A stretch of 62,969 bases of DNA, taken from positions 1-62,969 of the forward strand of contig LNDN01000013.1 of the NCBI GenBank assembly GCA_001464065.1, read 5' to 3'. Position numbers and translations under genes: made by a program. The stretch is from Acidobacteria bacterium Ga0077522 (lineage in GTDB: Bacteria; Acidobacteriota; Vicinamibacteria; Vicinamibacterales; Vicinamibacteraceae). The first letter of the stretch is position 1. Each line of letters opens with the position of its first letter. Below the pieces are notes generated by a model. It did not search any database, was not told the DNA's origin, and was given only the letters and a program-made list of their open reading frames with translations. Shown here in pieces: positions 19,452 to 28,525 of this stretch.

Positions 19452-21683
19452 GTGGCCACCTACGTCGTTCGCGTCGCACGCCAGGCGACGGTCTTCCTGC
19501 TCTTCCTGCTGACGATCGTGCTCGGCGCCGTGAGTGGCGTGCTCTTCGCCTTCGCGGGCGACCTGCCGCAGATCTCCGCGCTGGACGACTACGCCCCGAG
19601 CACCATCACCCGCATCCACGCCAGCAACGGTGAGGTCGTCGGGGAATTCGCCACCCAGCGCCGCACCGTCGTGACCTACGACGAGATCTCGCCGCTGCTC
19701 CGCAACGCCATCATCGCCGCCGAGGACAAGGACTTCGACAAGCACGTCGGCCTCAGCGTGCCCCGGATCCTCGCCACCCTCGTCAAGGACATCCTCGAGC
19801 GCCGCAAGGCCGGCGGCGCCAGCACCATCACGCAGCAGCTCGCCCGCAACCTCTTCCTGACGTTCGAGAAGACCTGGGAGCGGAAGATCAAGGAGGCGAT
19901 CCTCGCCATCCAGATCGAGAAGCGCTACACCAAGCGTGAAATCCTGACGATGTACTGCAACACGATCTACTTCGGGCACGGGGCCTACGGGGTCGAAGCG
20001 GCGTCGCGGTTGTACTTCGGCAAGTCCGCCAAGGCCCTCGCCCTGGAAGAGGCGGCGCTCATCGCGGGCATCATCCAGGGCAACGTCCGCCAGAGTCCGT
20101 ACATCAACCCCGAGGCCGCCATGCGGCGGCGCAACTACGCGCTGCAGCGCATGGCCGAGGAAGCGTTCATCACCGAGGCGCAGGCCACGACCGCCAAGGC
20201 GAGTCCGGTGAAGACGGCCGGCCTGCCGACGCAGCCCTATTCCCCGGCGCCGTACTTCGTCGAAGAAGTGCGGCAGCAGCTCGAGGCCAGCTTCGGCGCC
20301 AAGCAGCTGTACGAGAACGGGCTGTCGGTGCAGACCAGCCTCGACCTGCCGTTGCAGATCGCCGCCACGCGCGCCCTGCAGGCGGGCCTGCGGCGGCTCG
20401 ACCAGCGCCGCGGCTTCCGCAAACCCACCAACCTGCTCGATGCTGGCGCCGATCTCGACGCCTACCGTCATCCGCGCTGGCAGGGACCGATGGTCGTCGG
20501 CGACGTCGTGCCGGCGGTCGTCACCGGCACCACGACGACCGAGATTCAGGCGCGGGCCGGTCGGCTCGACGTCCGCATCCCGAAGGCCGGCTTCGACTGG
20601 ACGGGCAAGACCACGGCCACGGCGCTGGTCTCGCGCGGCGACCTCGTGCAGGTGCTGATCGAACAGCTCGAGGAGTCGGCGCACACCGCGGTCGCCCGTC
20701 TCGATCAGGAACCGGAGCTGCAGGGGGGCATCGTGGCCCTCGACAATCGCACCGGACGCATCCTGACGATGGTCGGCGGCTTCGACTTCGACCGCAGCAA
20801 GTTCAATCGCGCCGTCCAGGCCTCGCGGCAGCTCGGCTCGACCTTCAAGCTGGTGGTCTACACGGCCGCCATCGATCGCGGGTACACGCCCGCGAGCACG
20901 CTGCTGGACGCGCCCGTCTCGTTCCCGGGCGGTGCCGGCTCGCCACCCTACGCCCCCCTCAACTACGACCGGCAGTTCCAGGGACCGATTTCGCTGCGTC
21001 GGTCGCTCGAGCAGTCGCGCAACGTGCCGACGGTGCGACTGATGAACGCGCTGGGGCCGAAGCAGGTGATCCAGTACGCGGAGAAGCTCGGCTTCACCTC
21101 GACCATCCCGCCCTATCTGTCGAGCGCACTCGGCGCCGGCGAGGCGACGCTGATGGAGATCACCAGCGCGTTCTCGCTGTTCCCGAACCAGGGCGTGCGC
21201 ATGACGCCGTACCAGATCCTTCGGGTCACCGATCGCGAGGGCAATGCGCTCGAAGAGAATCGGCCGGTGCCGACCGAGGCCATCCGCGCCGACACCGCCT
21301 ACGTCATGACCACGCTGCTGCGTGGCGTGGTCCAGCACGGCACCGCGGCCCGCGCGGCCGCGCTGCAGTGGCCTCTCGGCGGCAAGACCGGCACGACCGA
21401 CGACTTCACCGACGCGTGGTTCATCGGCTTCGACCCGGACATCACCATCGGCGTCTGGGTCGGCTTCGACACCAAGCGTCCGATTGGCCAGGGGCAGAGC
21501 GGCTCGGTCGCCGCCCTCCCGATCTGGATCGACGTGATGCAGCACTGGATCGATCGCCAGCGCAAGGCCGGCAAGGGCGTCCCCGAATTCCCGGCGCCCG
21601 GCAACATCGTCTTCACCACCGACGACACCGGACAGCAGGACGCCTTCATCGCCGGGACGGAGCCGGGGGCGGAGATACGCTGA
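19452..21683 (+). CDS. Class A penicillin-binding protein (PBP1A type)
   Basis: Bifunctional peptidoglycan synthase, 743 residues. One N-terminal membrane anchor (about residues 10-34) precedes the glycosyltransferase (GT51) domain with catalytic Glu91 in AAEDKDFDKHVG, followed by GASTITQQLARNLFL, KRYTKREILTMYCNTIYFG and GAYGVEAASRLYFGK. The transpeptidase domain has GSTFK with the acyl-serine near 463, the SRN motif in LEQSRNVPTVRL and KTGTTDDFTDAWFIG near 645. The GTG start is at 19452. It polymerises lipid II and cross-links stem peptides in the periplasm; beta-lactam target. Confidence 0.95.
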   Translation: MATYVVRVARQATVFLLFLLTIVLGAVSGVLFAFAGDLPQISALDDYAPSTITRIHASNGEVVGEFATQRRTVVTYDEISPLLRNAIIAAEDKDFDKHVGLSVPRILATLVKDILERRKAGGASTITQQLARNLFLTFEKTWERKIKEAILAIQIEKRYTKREILTMYCNTIYFGHGAYGVEAASRLYFGKSAKALALEEAALIAGIIQGNVRQSPYINPEAAMRRRNYALQRMAEEAFITEAQATTAKASPVKTAGLPTQPYSPAPYFVEEVRQQLEASFGAKQLYENGLSVQTSLDLPLQIAATRALQAGLRRLDQRRGFRKPTNLLDAGADLDAYRHPRWQGPMVVGDVVPAVVTGTTTTEIQARAGRLDVRIPKAGFDWTGKTTATALVSRGDLVQVLIEQLEESAHTAVARLDQEPELQGGIVALDNRTGRILTMVGGFDFDRSKFNRAVQASRQLGSTFKLVVYTAAIDRGYTPASTLLDAPVSFPGGAGSPPYAPLNYDRQFQGPISLRRSLEQSRNVPTVRLMNALGPKQVIQYAEKLGFTSTIPPYLSSALGAGEATLMEITSAFSLFPNQGVRMTPYQILRVTDREGNALEENRPVPTEAIRADTAYVMTTLLRGVVQHGTAARAAALQWPLGGKTGTTDDFTDAWFIGFDPDITIGVWVGFDTKRPIGQGQSGSVAALPIWIDVMQHWIDRQRKAGKGVPEFPAPGNIVFTTDDTGQQDAFIAGTEPGAEIR

Positions 21684-21738
21684 ACAATTGAGGTCTCTTC
21701 AGCGACCTTCACCGTTCAGAATGCAGCATCTTCCGGGA

Positions 21739-23059
21739 TCAGCGTGGGTAGAGGTCACCCTCCGGCCACCCCGTTGGTGGTGGGTGCTTGCCGTAGCGCA
21801 GCACGCCGTCGAGATGCCGGTGCAGCATGCGGGCGCCCGGCCAGACGGGTTCCAGGCGTGAGCGGAGGCCCCATCCCGCGCCGCCCTGCACCGTGCTGCA
21901 CCGCACCAGATCGGCTCGAGCAACAGCGTGAAGCGCGGCCGTGGCCGCCCCCAGCGTGCCTGACGACTTGGCCATCAGGTAGGTCTTGATGAAGTTGTCG
22001 ATGTCGCCGTCGAGCACGCGCGTGACATCGCCCTCCTGATACTTCGTGCGGTGGTCCTTCGCCATCTGGTAGGGATGCAGCACGTAGCTGCGGATCTGGC
22101 TGCCGAAGGCGATGGCCTGCTTCTCGCCCCCGAGCCGATCGAGCTCGGCCTGCTGTTCCTTCAGCTTCAGATCGTAGAGACGCGAACGCAGCACCTTCAT
22201 CGCCACGTCCTTGTTCTTGTGCTGGGACCGCTCGTTCTGGCACGACACGACGATGTTGGTCGGCAGGTGCGTGATGCGGACGGCGGAGTCGGTCACGTTG
22301 ACGTGCTGACCGCCGGCGCCGCTCGACCGGTAGGTGTCGATGCGCAGGTCCTTCTCGTCGATCGTGATGTCCACATCGTCTGGCAGCTCGGGCCACACGT
22401 AGAGGGACGCAAACGACGTGTGACGCCGCGCCGCCTGATCGAACGGCGAGATGCGCACCAGTCGATGCACGCCGGCTTCGGCCGCGAGCAGGCCGTAGGC
22501 GAACTCACCGGAGACGGTGAGCGTGGCGCTCTTGATGCCGGCTTCGTCACCGGGCTGCGCCTCGAGCAACTCGCGCTTGAAGCCGCGGCGCTCGGCCCAG
22601 CGCAGGTACATGCGCAGGATCATCTCGGCCCAGTCCTGCGACTCGGTGCCACCGGCGCCCGGATGGACGGTGATGATGGCATTCTTGGCGTCGTGCTCGC
22701 CGCCGAGCATCTTCTTGATCTCGCCGGCTTCGACTTCGCGCTCCAGGTCGTCGAGGCCGCGCAGGAGGTCGTCGCCGACGTCCTCGCCCCCGTCAATCCA
22801 TTCGCGCAGGACGACGAGATCGTCGGTGCGCTGCCGCAGCGACTTCAGCAGCGTGACGTCTTCGTCCAGGCGACGACGTCGCTGGAGGACCTTCTGGGCC
22901 TCGGCCTGGTTGTTCCAGAAGTCCGGCGCGCTGGCCTGCGCCTCGAGTCGAGCGAGTTCCTGTTCGGGTCTGGCCGCGTCAAAGATACCTCCCGAGTTCG
23001 ACAGCACGGCGCTGCAGGTCCTCGAATCGCTTGTAGGCCTCATCCTTCACGAACGCCAC
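21739..23059 (-). CDS. prfB: Peptide chain release factor 2 (programmed +1 frameshift; C-terminal extension)
   Basis: RF2 recognises UGA and UAA. The GTG start (23057-23059) has GGAGGAG 8 bp upstream. Codons 1-26 (ending RYL) read to an in-frame TGA at 22979-22981, where ribosomes shift +1 to continue with the main frame down to 21739. The SPF anticodon-like tripeptide (VRISPFDQAARRHTSF) and GGQ (SSGAGGQHVNVTDSAVRITH) are intact. The family normally ends soon after NFIKTYLMAKSSGTLG; here about 70 further residues follow (GWGLRSRLEPVWPGARMLH and on to EGDLYPR) with no RF2 counterpart, suggesting loss of the original stop or fusion to a fragment. Confidence 0.94.
22978..22993 (-). promoter_or_regulatory. 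prfB autoregulatory frameshift site
   Basis: Minus strand GGGAGG-TAT-CTT-TGA-C: an internal Shine-Dalgarno (22988-22993), slippery CTT and an in-frame TGA with a following C. This is the classic RF2 arrangement, in which low RF2 lets the ribosome shift +1. Confidence 0.96.
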
Positions 23060-23114
23060 GGTGACAACTCCTCCGGACAGCTCGGTGATACCCGACCTCG
23101 CTGTCCTCCGAACG

Positions 23115-23260
23115 AAATGCTGAAATGCTGGAATGCCGAAATGCTGAAGAGCGAAGAACGAAGAACGAAGAACGAAGAAACAAAGGTCGAAGTCAAAAGG
23201 GCTGAGGTCGAGAGCGAACCGCGTCATCCCCGCATTGCGGCATGGCGGCATTCCGGCATG
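23115..23260. repeat. Mixed heptamer cluster with inverted arms
   Basis: Left part: four 8-bp units (AAATGCTG, AAATGCTG, GAATGCCG, AAATGCTG; 23115-23146). Middle: AAGAGCG, three AAGAACG, AAGAAAC (23147-23181), then AAGGTCG-like words. Right part: CGGCAT, CGGCATT, CGGCATG (23238-23260), the inverted complement of the left words. The 207-bp gap between lnt and prfB contains nothing else except the prfB ribosome site. Confidence 0.85.
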
Positions 23261-23266
23261 ACAAGT

Positions 23267-24724
23267 TCACGGCCCTGTCCTGCCCCGCCGGCCGACGCTC
23301 TCCCGGAGAGGCAGCACGAGCAACGTCCCGACAACGAGCATACAGGCCCACGCCACGGCATCGCCAAGACGCACGTATGGCGTGAGGCCATCGAGCCACC
23401 GGATTTCGCCGATCCACGTGCCCGTCTCGAACAGCGGCGACTGGACGACGACGCGGCCGTAGGGGTCGACCACGCCACTGATGCCCGTGTTGGCGGCCCG
23501 TACCAGGTAGCGGCCGGTCTCCACCGCCCGCACCCTGGCCTGCTGGAAGTGCTGGTAGGGCGCTGCCGAGGTGCCGTACCAGGCGTCGTTGGTGATCGTG
23601 GCGAGGAGCTGGCTCCCCTGCTGCACGGCCTGGCGCGACAACCCGGGGAACACGGCTTCATAGCAGACCGCCACCGACAGTCGGTGCCCGGCGACGGGCA
23701 GCAACGTCAGCGTCTGCCCCGCGCTGAAGTCCGAGAAGCCCTCGACCAGCGGCGAGGCGAAGAACAGCAGCCACCGCACCGGGATGTACTCGCCGAACGG
23801 GACGAGCTGCATCTTCCGATACGAGCCGCGAATCTCGCCCGTCGCATCCATCACGAACGCCGAGTTGTAGAACTCGGTCGGCCCGAGGACCTCGTCACTG
23901 CCGAAGACCACGGGCACACGCGCCTCGACGATCCCCGCCCGCATGACCTCGGTCTCGATGCCATCGCGACCGAACACGAACGGGGTCGACGACTCGGGCC
24001 AGACGACGAGGTCGACGTCCTGGGTCGCGACGCGCTGCGTCAGCGACAGGTACCGCGACAGGATCTCGCCGCGGTACGCCGGATCCCATTTCTGTCCCTG
24101 CGGCACGTTGCCCTGCACCAGCGCGACCCGCGCCACGGGTCCGTCGAGCAGTGCCTGCCGACTGACGCGCGCCGCGCCCCACACCGCCCCCGCCGCGGGC
24201 AGCGCCAGCAGCACGACCGCCGCGCCGAGACGCGCGCGCCGTCGTCCCGGCGTGGGCACGAGCAACAGGGCGAGCGCCGCCGAGGGACACGCCACCAGAC
24301 CAGACAGCCCGTAGATGCCGACCACGCTTGCCACCTGCAGCGGTGCCATGACGTCGGACTGGCTGTACCCGAGCAGCACCCACGGAAACCCGGTGAAGAG
24401 CGTGCCACGCAGCCACTCGGTGCCGACCCACAGGATCGGCGCCAGCGCCAGCGCCGGCGTGCCGGCCCGCGCCACGGCCGTCGTGAGTGTCAGGCTGAAG
24501 AGGGCCGGGTACACCGCCAGGTAGGCGATGAGCAGGGCGGCGAGCGCCCACGCGAGCGCGGCGTTCAGCCCCCCGAAGATGGCGAGGACGTCGGACGTCC
24601 AGGAGACGGTGCCGGCGAAGGCGACCAGGCCCGTCACCAACCCGAGCAGGAACGGACGGGGGCCACGCGGGGCGGGGCGTGCGGCGCCCCGGGCCACCGC
24701 CACGCACAACGGCGCCAGCGCCAC
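23267..24724 (-). CDS. lnt: Apolipoprotein N-acyltransferase
   Basis: Adds the third acyl chain to lipoproteins in the inner membrane. Hydrophobic helices fill the first 190 residues, then comes the periplasmic nitrilase domain with the triad Glu244 (VVWPESS), Lys304 (YRKMQLVPFGEY) and Cys354 (VAVCYEAVFPG), numbered from the GTG at 24724. TNDAWYGTSAAPYQHFQ is also typical. The hydrophobic N-terminus clearly continues upstream (LAVLSGLLFALSLPKPALA) to the SPOR stop at 24790, but no ATG, GTG or TTG exists there; a CTG at 24803-24805, overlapping that stop, may be the true start. Length would then be about 512, normal for Lnt. Confidence 0.92.
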   Translation of the reverse strand: MALAPLCVAVARGAARPAPRGPRPFLLGLVTGLVAFAGTVSWTSDVLAIFGGLNAALAWALAALLIAYLAVYPALFSLTLTTAVARAGTPALALAPILWVGTEWLRGTLFTGFPWVLLGYSQSDVMAPLQVASVVGIYGLSGLVACPSAALALLLVPTPGRRRARLGAAVVLLALPAAGAVWGAARVSRQALLDGPVARVALVQGNVPQGQKWDPAYRGEILSRYLSLTQRVATQDVDLVVWPESSTPFVFGRDGIETEVMRAGIVEARVPVVFGSDEVLGPTEFYNSAFVMDATGEIRGSYRKMQLVPFGEYIPVRWLLFFASPLVEGFSDFSAGQTLTLLPVAGHRLSVAVCYEAVFPGLSRQAVQQGSQLLATITNDAWYGTSAAPYQHFQQARVRAVETGRYLVRAANTGISGVVDPYGRVVVQSPLFETGTWIGEIRWLDGLTPYVRLGDAVAWACMLVVGTLLVLPLRESVGRRGRTGP

Positions 24725-24789
24725 CCACCCGAGGGGCGCGAGCGCCGGCTTGGGCAGGCTCAGCGCGAACAGCAGCCCGGACAGGACGG

Positions 24790-25500
24790 CTAGCGCGTAA
24801 TCCAGGGCTTGAACTTCTCTTCGCTCTGCAGGCGCCGCATGACCTTGTCGGCTTCGGGCCGCTGCATGTTCATGCCGACCCGCACCTTGTAGATGACCTG
24901 TCCCCCACCGGTCGGGGCCAGCACGTAGGCCTTGTAGCCACGCGTCTGGAGGCGCTGGGCAATCGCATCGGCCTCAGGCTTGTTCTTGAGGGCCGTCACC
25001 TGGACGGTGAAGCCCCCGTCGCCAGCGGGCGCGGGTGCCGGCGCCGGTGACGCGACGTCCTTCGGTGGTGCGACGGCCTTCGGGGCCTCCGGCGGGGCGG
25101 GCGTTGGCGCGGGTGGCGTCCTCACCTCGACCGCGGCCGGCGGGGCGGGCGGCGCGGTGACAGGCGGCGCGATCTCGGCCGCCGCACCCGCCTCCACCCG
25201 AGGTGGCTCCCCGTCCTTCGCAGTCAGGTTCTCCGGGTAACTCAGCCCGACCACCGACGTCGGCTCGCCGGTCGTCGGCAGCGACGCCGAGTCAGCCTCA
25301 CCGCCTCCGGTCGAGGCCGACGCGTCGAGACCGACGGCCTCGGCGACGCTGCCGCGGGCGTTCTGGACGCCACGGCCGACGAGGACGCCGCACAGGAAGA
25401 TGACGATGGAGACGACGGTCGTCGCCATGAACAGGAAGACCAGCTGCTTGCCGCTCAGCTGAATCTCGTGAAAGCCGTCGTCGTGAATCTCGTGGGCCAT
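24790..25500 (-). CDS. SPOR-domain membrane protein
   Basis: 236 residues with a cytoplasmic N-terminus of about 17, a single membrane helix at about 18-42 (LVFLFMATTVVSIVIFLCGV), a long Ala/Pro periplasmic linker, and a C-terminal SPOR domain (about 160-236) beginning FTVQVTALKNKPEADAIAQ with KVRVGMNMQRPEADKV. SPOR domains bind denuded glycan strands at division septa, so a FtsN/DedD-like division or septal-wall role is likely. It immediately precedes lnt, and the two probably overlap. Confidence 0.9.
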   Translation of the reverse strand: MAHEIHDDGFHEIQLSGKQLVFLFMATTVVSIVIFLCGVLVGRGVQNARGSVAEAVGLDASASTGGGEADSASLPTTGEPTSVVGLSYPENLTAKDGEPPRVEAGAAAEIAPPVTAPPAPPAAVEVRTPPAPTPAPPEAPKAVAPPKDVASPAPAPAPAGDGGFTVQVTALKNKPEADAIAQRLQTRGYKAYVLAPTGGGQVIYKVRVGMNMQRPEADKVMRRLQSEEKFKPWITR

Positions 25501-25642
25501 GCGTGCACCCAGGACGCGAACCCGTGGGCTGGGAAGCCGGGGTCGAGGCGTCTGCTGGACGGAAACCAGGGACGACCAGATGGCGAGCGCAGTTTGCCCC
25601 GGCGCTCGACCTGCTGGACAGACCGGGAGTGTACCACTTCGC

Positions 25643-27295
25643 TCAGGGCGTCCTGGCCGGGGTGGCGCGGATGCGTTCGAGCAGTGCCTTGCCCTCGACC
25701 GACTCGGGCGCGATCTGGACCGCCCGTTCGGCGTGCACGCGCGCGTCGGCGGTCTCCCCCGTGGCGAGGTACGCCTCGGCCAGCAGGAGGCGCGCGTCGA
25801 GGCTCTCGGCGCTCCAGAGGGAAATCTTCAGCGACTCGATGGCGTCGCGCAGCCGCCCCGCCCGCACCAGCACCCGCCCGAGCGCGAGGTGGGTCTGGGC
25901 GTCGTACGGCGAGAGATACAGGGACTTGCGGAACTCCGACGTCGCCTCGCGATCCTGGAGTTGCTCGGCCAGCCGCTGGCCGCGGTCGAAGTGGAAACGC
26001 GCCAGTTGCAGGTGGTCCTGCTGGGTCGTGCTGACCAGCGCCGAATCGACGCGCACGGGGCTGGTTTCGGCGTCGCTGGCCCGCTCGAGGCCGCGTGGCA
26101 CTCCGCCGATCCCTTCGTCGCGCGGGCGCGTGTCCCACTCGTCGAAGCGGGACGACAGCTGGCGGGCGAGGTCGCGCTCGCGCATCCCCTCGACCGCGTT
26201 CCCGGCGGCCTGCAGGGCGGCCGCGAGCACGAAGTGCGCCTCGCCGTCAGCCGGGCGGCGGCGGACCACCTCCCGCAGCCAGTAGATGGCCGCGGGCGTG
26301 TCCTTGTCGAGCCAGTAGGCGTAGCCGAGATTGAAGAAGTAGTCGGGCGAGTCGGGCACGGCCTCGGAGGCCCGCGTGAAGTACCACGCCGGCTTGCCGG
26401 TCTGGGCCGTCACGCTGCCCCGACGGGCCTGGATGACGCCGAGGTTGTTGTAGATCGCCGCCGAGGACGACTCGTCGAGCAGGGCCTTGTAGGCGCTGAA
26501 CGCGTCGTCCCATCGCTGCAGGTGGATGAGGGACAGGCCGGCGGCAAAGCGTGCGCGACGGCTGAACCGCGACGAGGCCGGAACGGCCTGGGCCGCGGCG
26601 AGCGCCCGCGCGTGCTGCTCTTCCTGCGTGCAGACCTCCCAGATGGCGAGGTGCGCCCGTGCGTACTGCGGGGCCGCCTTGACCGCCTGCTCGAGGAACT
26701 TCAGCTGCGTCGACGGGGTCTCGGCGACCAGGCCCTTCACGAAGGCCTCGAACACCTCGAGCGACGGCGTGGCATCGCCCGGGCCCGGACTGCTGCCGGG
26801 CGGCACGCCCGCCACCGCGGCCGCCACGCGCGAGGCGATCGCGAACACGTCGCGCAGGGGGCCCTGTTCCCGAATCTCGGGCTGGCCGCGGCCGGCTTCG
26901 ACCTGCACGACGCGCACGGACACCGTCAGCGTGTCGCCGTCGACGTGGACCGTGCCGGTGACCAGGTCCCGCACGCCGATGACCTGCGCCGCGCGCAGCA
27001 GCGTCGCCCGCGAGAGCTCGCGGTCATCCGGCAGTTCGAGGGCATCGAAGGCCGCGACGCGGTCGGTCCGCGTGATGGCGGGCCGGCCGAGCGCCGTCAC
27101 GCCATCGCCGACGAGCAGGGCGATGCCCTCGCCCAACCAGAGCGCCCGGGGATCGTCGTCGGTGGGCTGCAGCGGCATGACGAGGACGGTCGGGACCGCC
27201 GCGGCCGCCTGCGCGCGCGCGGTCGCCGGGAGCGCGGTGAAGACGGTGAGCAGGAGCAGAGCCCGCCAGCGGTGGCGCAGCGCCATCATCGTCAT
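25643..27295 (-). CDS. Secreted TPR-repeat protein with FlgO/TolB-like N-domain
   Basis: 550 residues. The signal peptide is about 1-26 (ATARAQA). The N-domain (about 32-150) starts VPTVLVMPLQPTDDDPRALW and contains VRDLVTGTVHVDGDTLTVSV, the pattern of the FlgO/CsgG-like domain often found before TPRs. From about 175 on there are several TPR units (LKFLEQAVKAAPQYARAHLA, AAIYNNLGVIQARRG, DYFFNLGYAYWLDKDTPAAI, THLALGRVLVRAGRLRDAIE). It is a periplasmic scaffold or assembly factor; partner unknown. The ATG overlaps the upstream stop (ATGA), so it is made with the 191-residue protein. Confidence 0.82.
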   Translation of the reverse strand: MTMMALRHRWRALLLLTVFTALPATARAQAAAAVPTVLVMPLQPTDDDPRALWLGEGIALLVGDGVTALGRPAITRTDRVAAFDALELPDDRELSRATLLRAAQVIGVRDLVTGTVHVDGDTLTVSVRVVQVEAGRGQPEIREQGPLRDVFAIASRVAAAVAGVPPGSSPGPGDATPSLEVFEAFVKGLVAETPSTQLKFLEQAVKAAPQYARAHLAIWEVCTQEEQHARALAAAQAVPASSRFSRRARFAAGLSLIHLQRWDDAFSAYKALLDESSSAAIYNNLGVIQARRGSVTAQTGKPAWYFTRASEAVPDSPDYFFNLGYAYWLDKDTPAAIYWLREVVRRRPADGEAHFVLAAALQAAGNAVEGMRERDLARQLSSRFDEWDTRPRDEGIGGVPRGLERASDAETSPVRVDSALVSTTQQDHLQLARFHFDRGQRLAEQLQDREATSEFRKSLYLSPYDAQTHLALGRVLVRAGRLRDAIESLKISLWSAESLDARLLLAEAYLATGETADARVHAERAVQIAPESVEGKALLERIRATPARTP

Positions 27296-27867
27296 TGATC
27301 CTGGGCCTCGAGGCGGACCACGCAGCACTCGCCGCCGAGCGCCCGACAGGCGACGAGGGTGCCCCGATGGGGCCAGGCGTCCTGCGCCACCAGGGCTTCG
27401 GCGAACGCGAGATAGTACCGGCACTGGGCGTCGCGGGCCTGCTCGCGACTGCTGCAGAAAATCGAGCCACGGATTTCGAGGTCGAGCCGGCCGCGGCGGA
27501 CGTGCACCTTCACCTTGGTCCCGCGGTACGAGGCTTCGAAGTGCCGCTTGGCCAGCGTCCCGACCTGCCGCAGGCGCATCCACCGGGGCAGCAGCCGGCC
27601 GCCGGTGCGCACGTGCCAGGGCTGACCGGCCATCCACCAGGTGGAGGCATAGGCCGCCGCCTGGACCATGACGGCGTCATGGGTGTCGCCGTCCTCGTGC
27701 CGCAGGAAGCTGAGCACGGCACTGATGGGCGCGAGATTGACCGCATCCTCGCGCCAGCCGCGCGGCCGCAGATAGCTCTCGTAGAACTCCAGCCGCATCG
27801 GCAGGAGGTCCGCGATGGCCTGGTGCAGCGCCGCCGCGAGCAGCCGGTCGATTCTCGCCTCACTCAT
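27292..27867 (-). CDS. Unknown 191-aa cytoplasmic protein, possibly V4R-like
   Basis: Not recognised with confidence. No signal or membrane helix. The N-terminal 90 residues look helical (RLLAAALHQAIADLLPMRLE); the C-terminal half is beta-rich and Cys-rich: KVKVHVRRGRLDLEIRGSIF, CSSREQARDAQCRYYLAFAE, then ACRALGGECCVVRLE. A YYxxFAxxL helix followed by xxCxAxGGExCxxxL recalls the C-terminus of V4R (4-vinyl reductase) ligand domains, which sense small molecules or bind metal. Translationally coupled to the TPR protein and divergent from mobA. Confidence 0.65.
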   Translation of the reverse strand: MSEARIDRLLAAALHQAIADLLPMRLEFYESYLRPRGWREDAVNLAPISAVLSFLRHEDGDTHDAVMVQAAAYASTWWMAGQPWHVRTGGRLLPRWMRLRQVGTLAKRHFEASYRGTKVKVHVRRGRLDLEIRGSIFCSSREQARDAQCRYYLAFAEALVAQDAWPHRGTLVACRALGGECCVVRLEAQDQ

Positions 27868-27887
27868 TTTCTGGTAACGTTTTCGCG

Positions 27888-28499
27888 GTGCAGAGGCGTC
27901 CGGACGGTCCGGCGGTGAGCTGGACCGGCGTGGTGCTGGCCGGCGGGCGCAGCCAGCGGTTCGGCGGCGTGGACAAGACCCGGTTGCCGCTGGGGGGCCG
28001 CACGCTGCTGCAACGGGCCGTCGATGCGCTGGCCCCGATCTCCACCTCGTGCCTGGTCGTCGGCGGTGGCCCGGTGGCCGGCGCGACGTCGGTGCCCGAC
28101 CAATACCCGGGCGCAGGCCCTCTGGGGGGCGTGCTGACGGCGCTGGAGGCCATCGACACGTCGCACGCGCTGATCCTCGCGGTCGACCTGCCCTTCATCT
28201 CCGGCTCCCTGCTGCGCGACGTGCAGCGCGCGGGCGCGGATGCCGCCGCGGCGGTGGTGGTGCTGCTGCCCGATGGTCGGCTGGCCCTGTGCCTGTCGGT
28301 GCGCCGTGCGTGCGCCCCGGCCGTGCGCGAGATGTGGTCCCGCGGCGCGCGACGCGTGCGCGACCTCGAGAACCTGGTGCCCTGCCGGAGGGTCCCCGCC
28401 GAGGCGCGAACCGCGGCGGACGCCCTGTGGAACATCAATGATCCGCTTACCTATGCGCGGGCGCTCGAATTGGCGGAGCACGACTGCCCGGCATGCTAA
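27888..28499 (+). CDS. mobA: Molybdenum cofactor guanylyltransferase MobA
   Basis: 203 residues. It transfers GMP to molybdopterin to give the bis-MGD type cofactor. The nucleotide-binding signature LAGGRSQRFGGVDKTRLPL, GPLGGVLTALEAI and VDLPFISG (metal-binding Asp) define the family. An in-frame GTG at 27915 (VSWTGVVLAGG) gives a tighter N-terminus than the GTG at 27888; either is possible. No molybdoenzyme or other moa/moe gene is in the window. Followed 26 bp later by argS. Confidence 0.9.
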   Translation: MQRRPDGPAVSWTGVVLAGGRSQRFGGVDKTRLPLGGRTLLQRAVDALAPISTSCLVVGGGPVAGATSVPDQYPGAGPLGGVLTALEAIDTSHALILAVDLPFISGSLLRDVQRAGADAAAAVVVLLPDGRLALCLSVRRACAPAVREMWSRGARRVRDLENLVPCRRVPAEARTAADALWNINDPLTYARALELAEHDCPAC

Positions 28500-28525
28500 C
28501 CCACTGATCTGACCGAGTCAAACCG

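Noticed and set aside
19104-21545. 813-codon minus-strand open frame over PBP1A
   Set aside because: Antisense shadow of a clear PBP1A gene; no domain or ribosome site.
22517-24793. 758-codon plus-strand open frame
   Set aside because: Covers prfB and lnt in antisense and crosses the repeat cluster; a compositional artefact.
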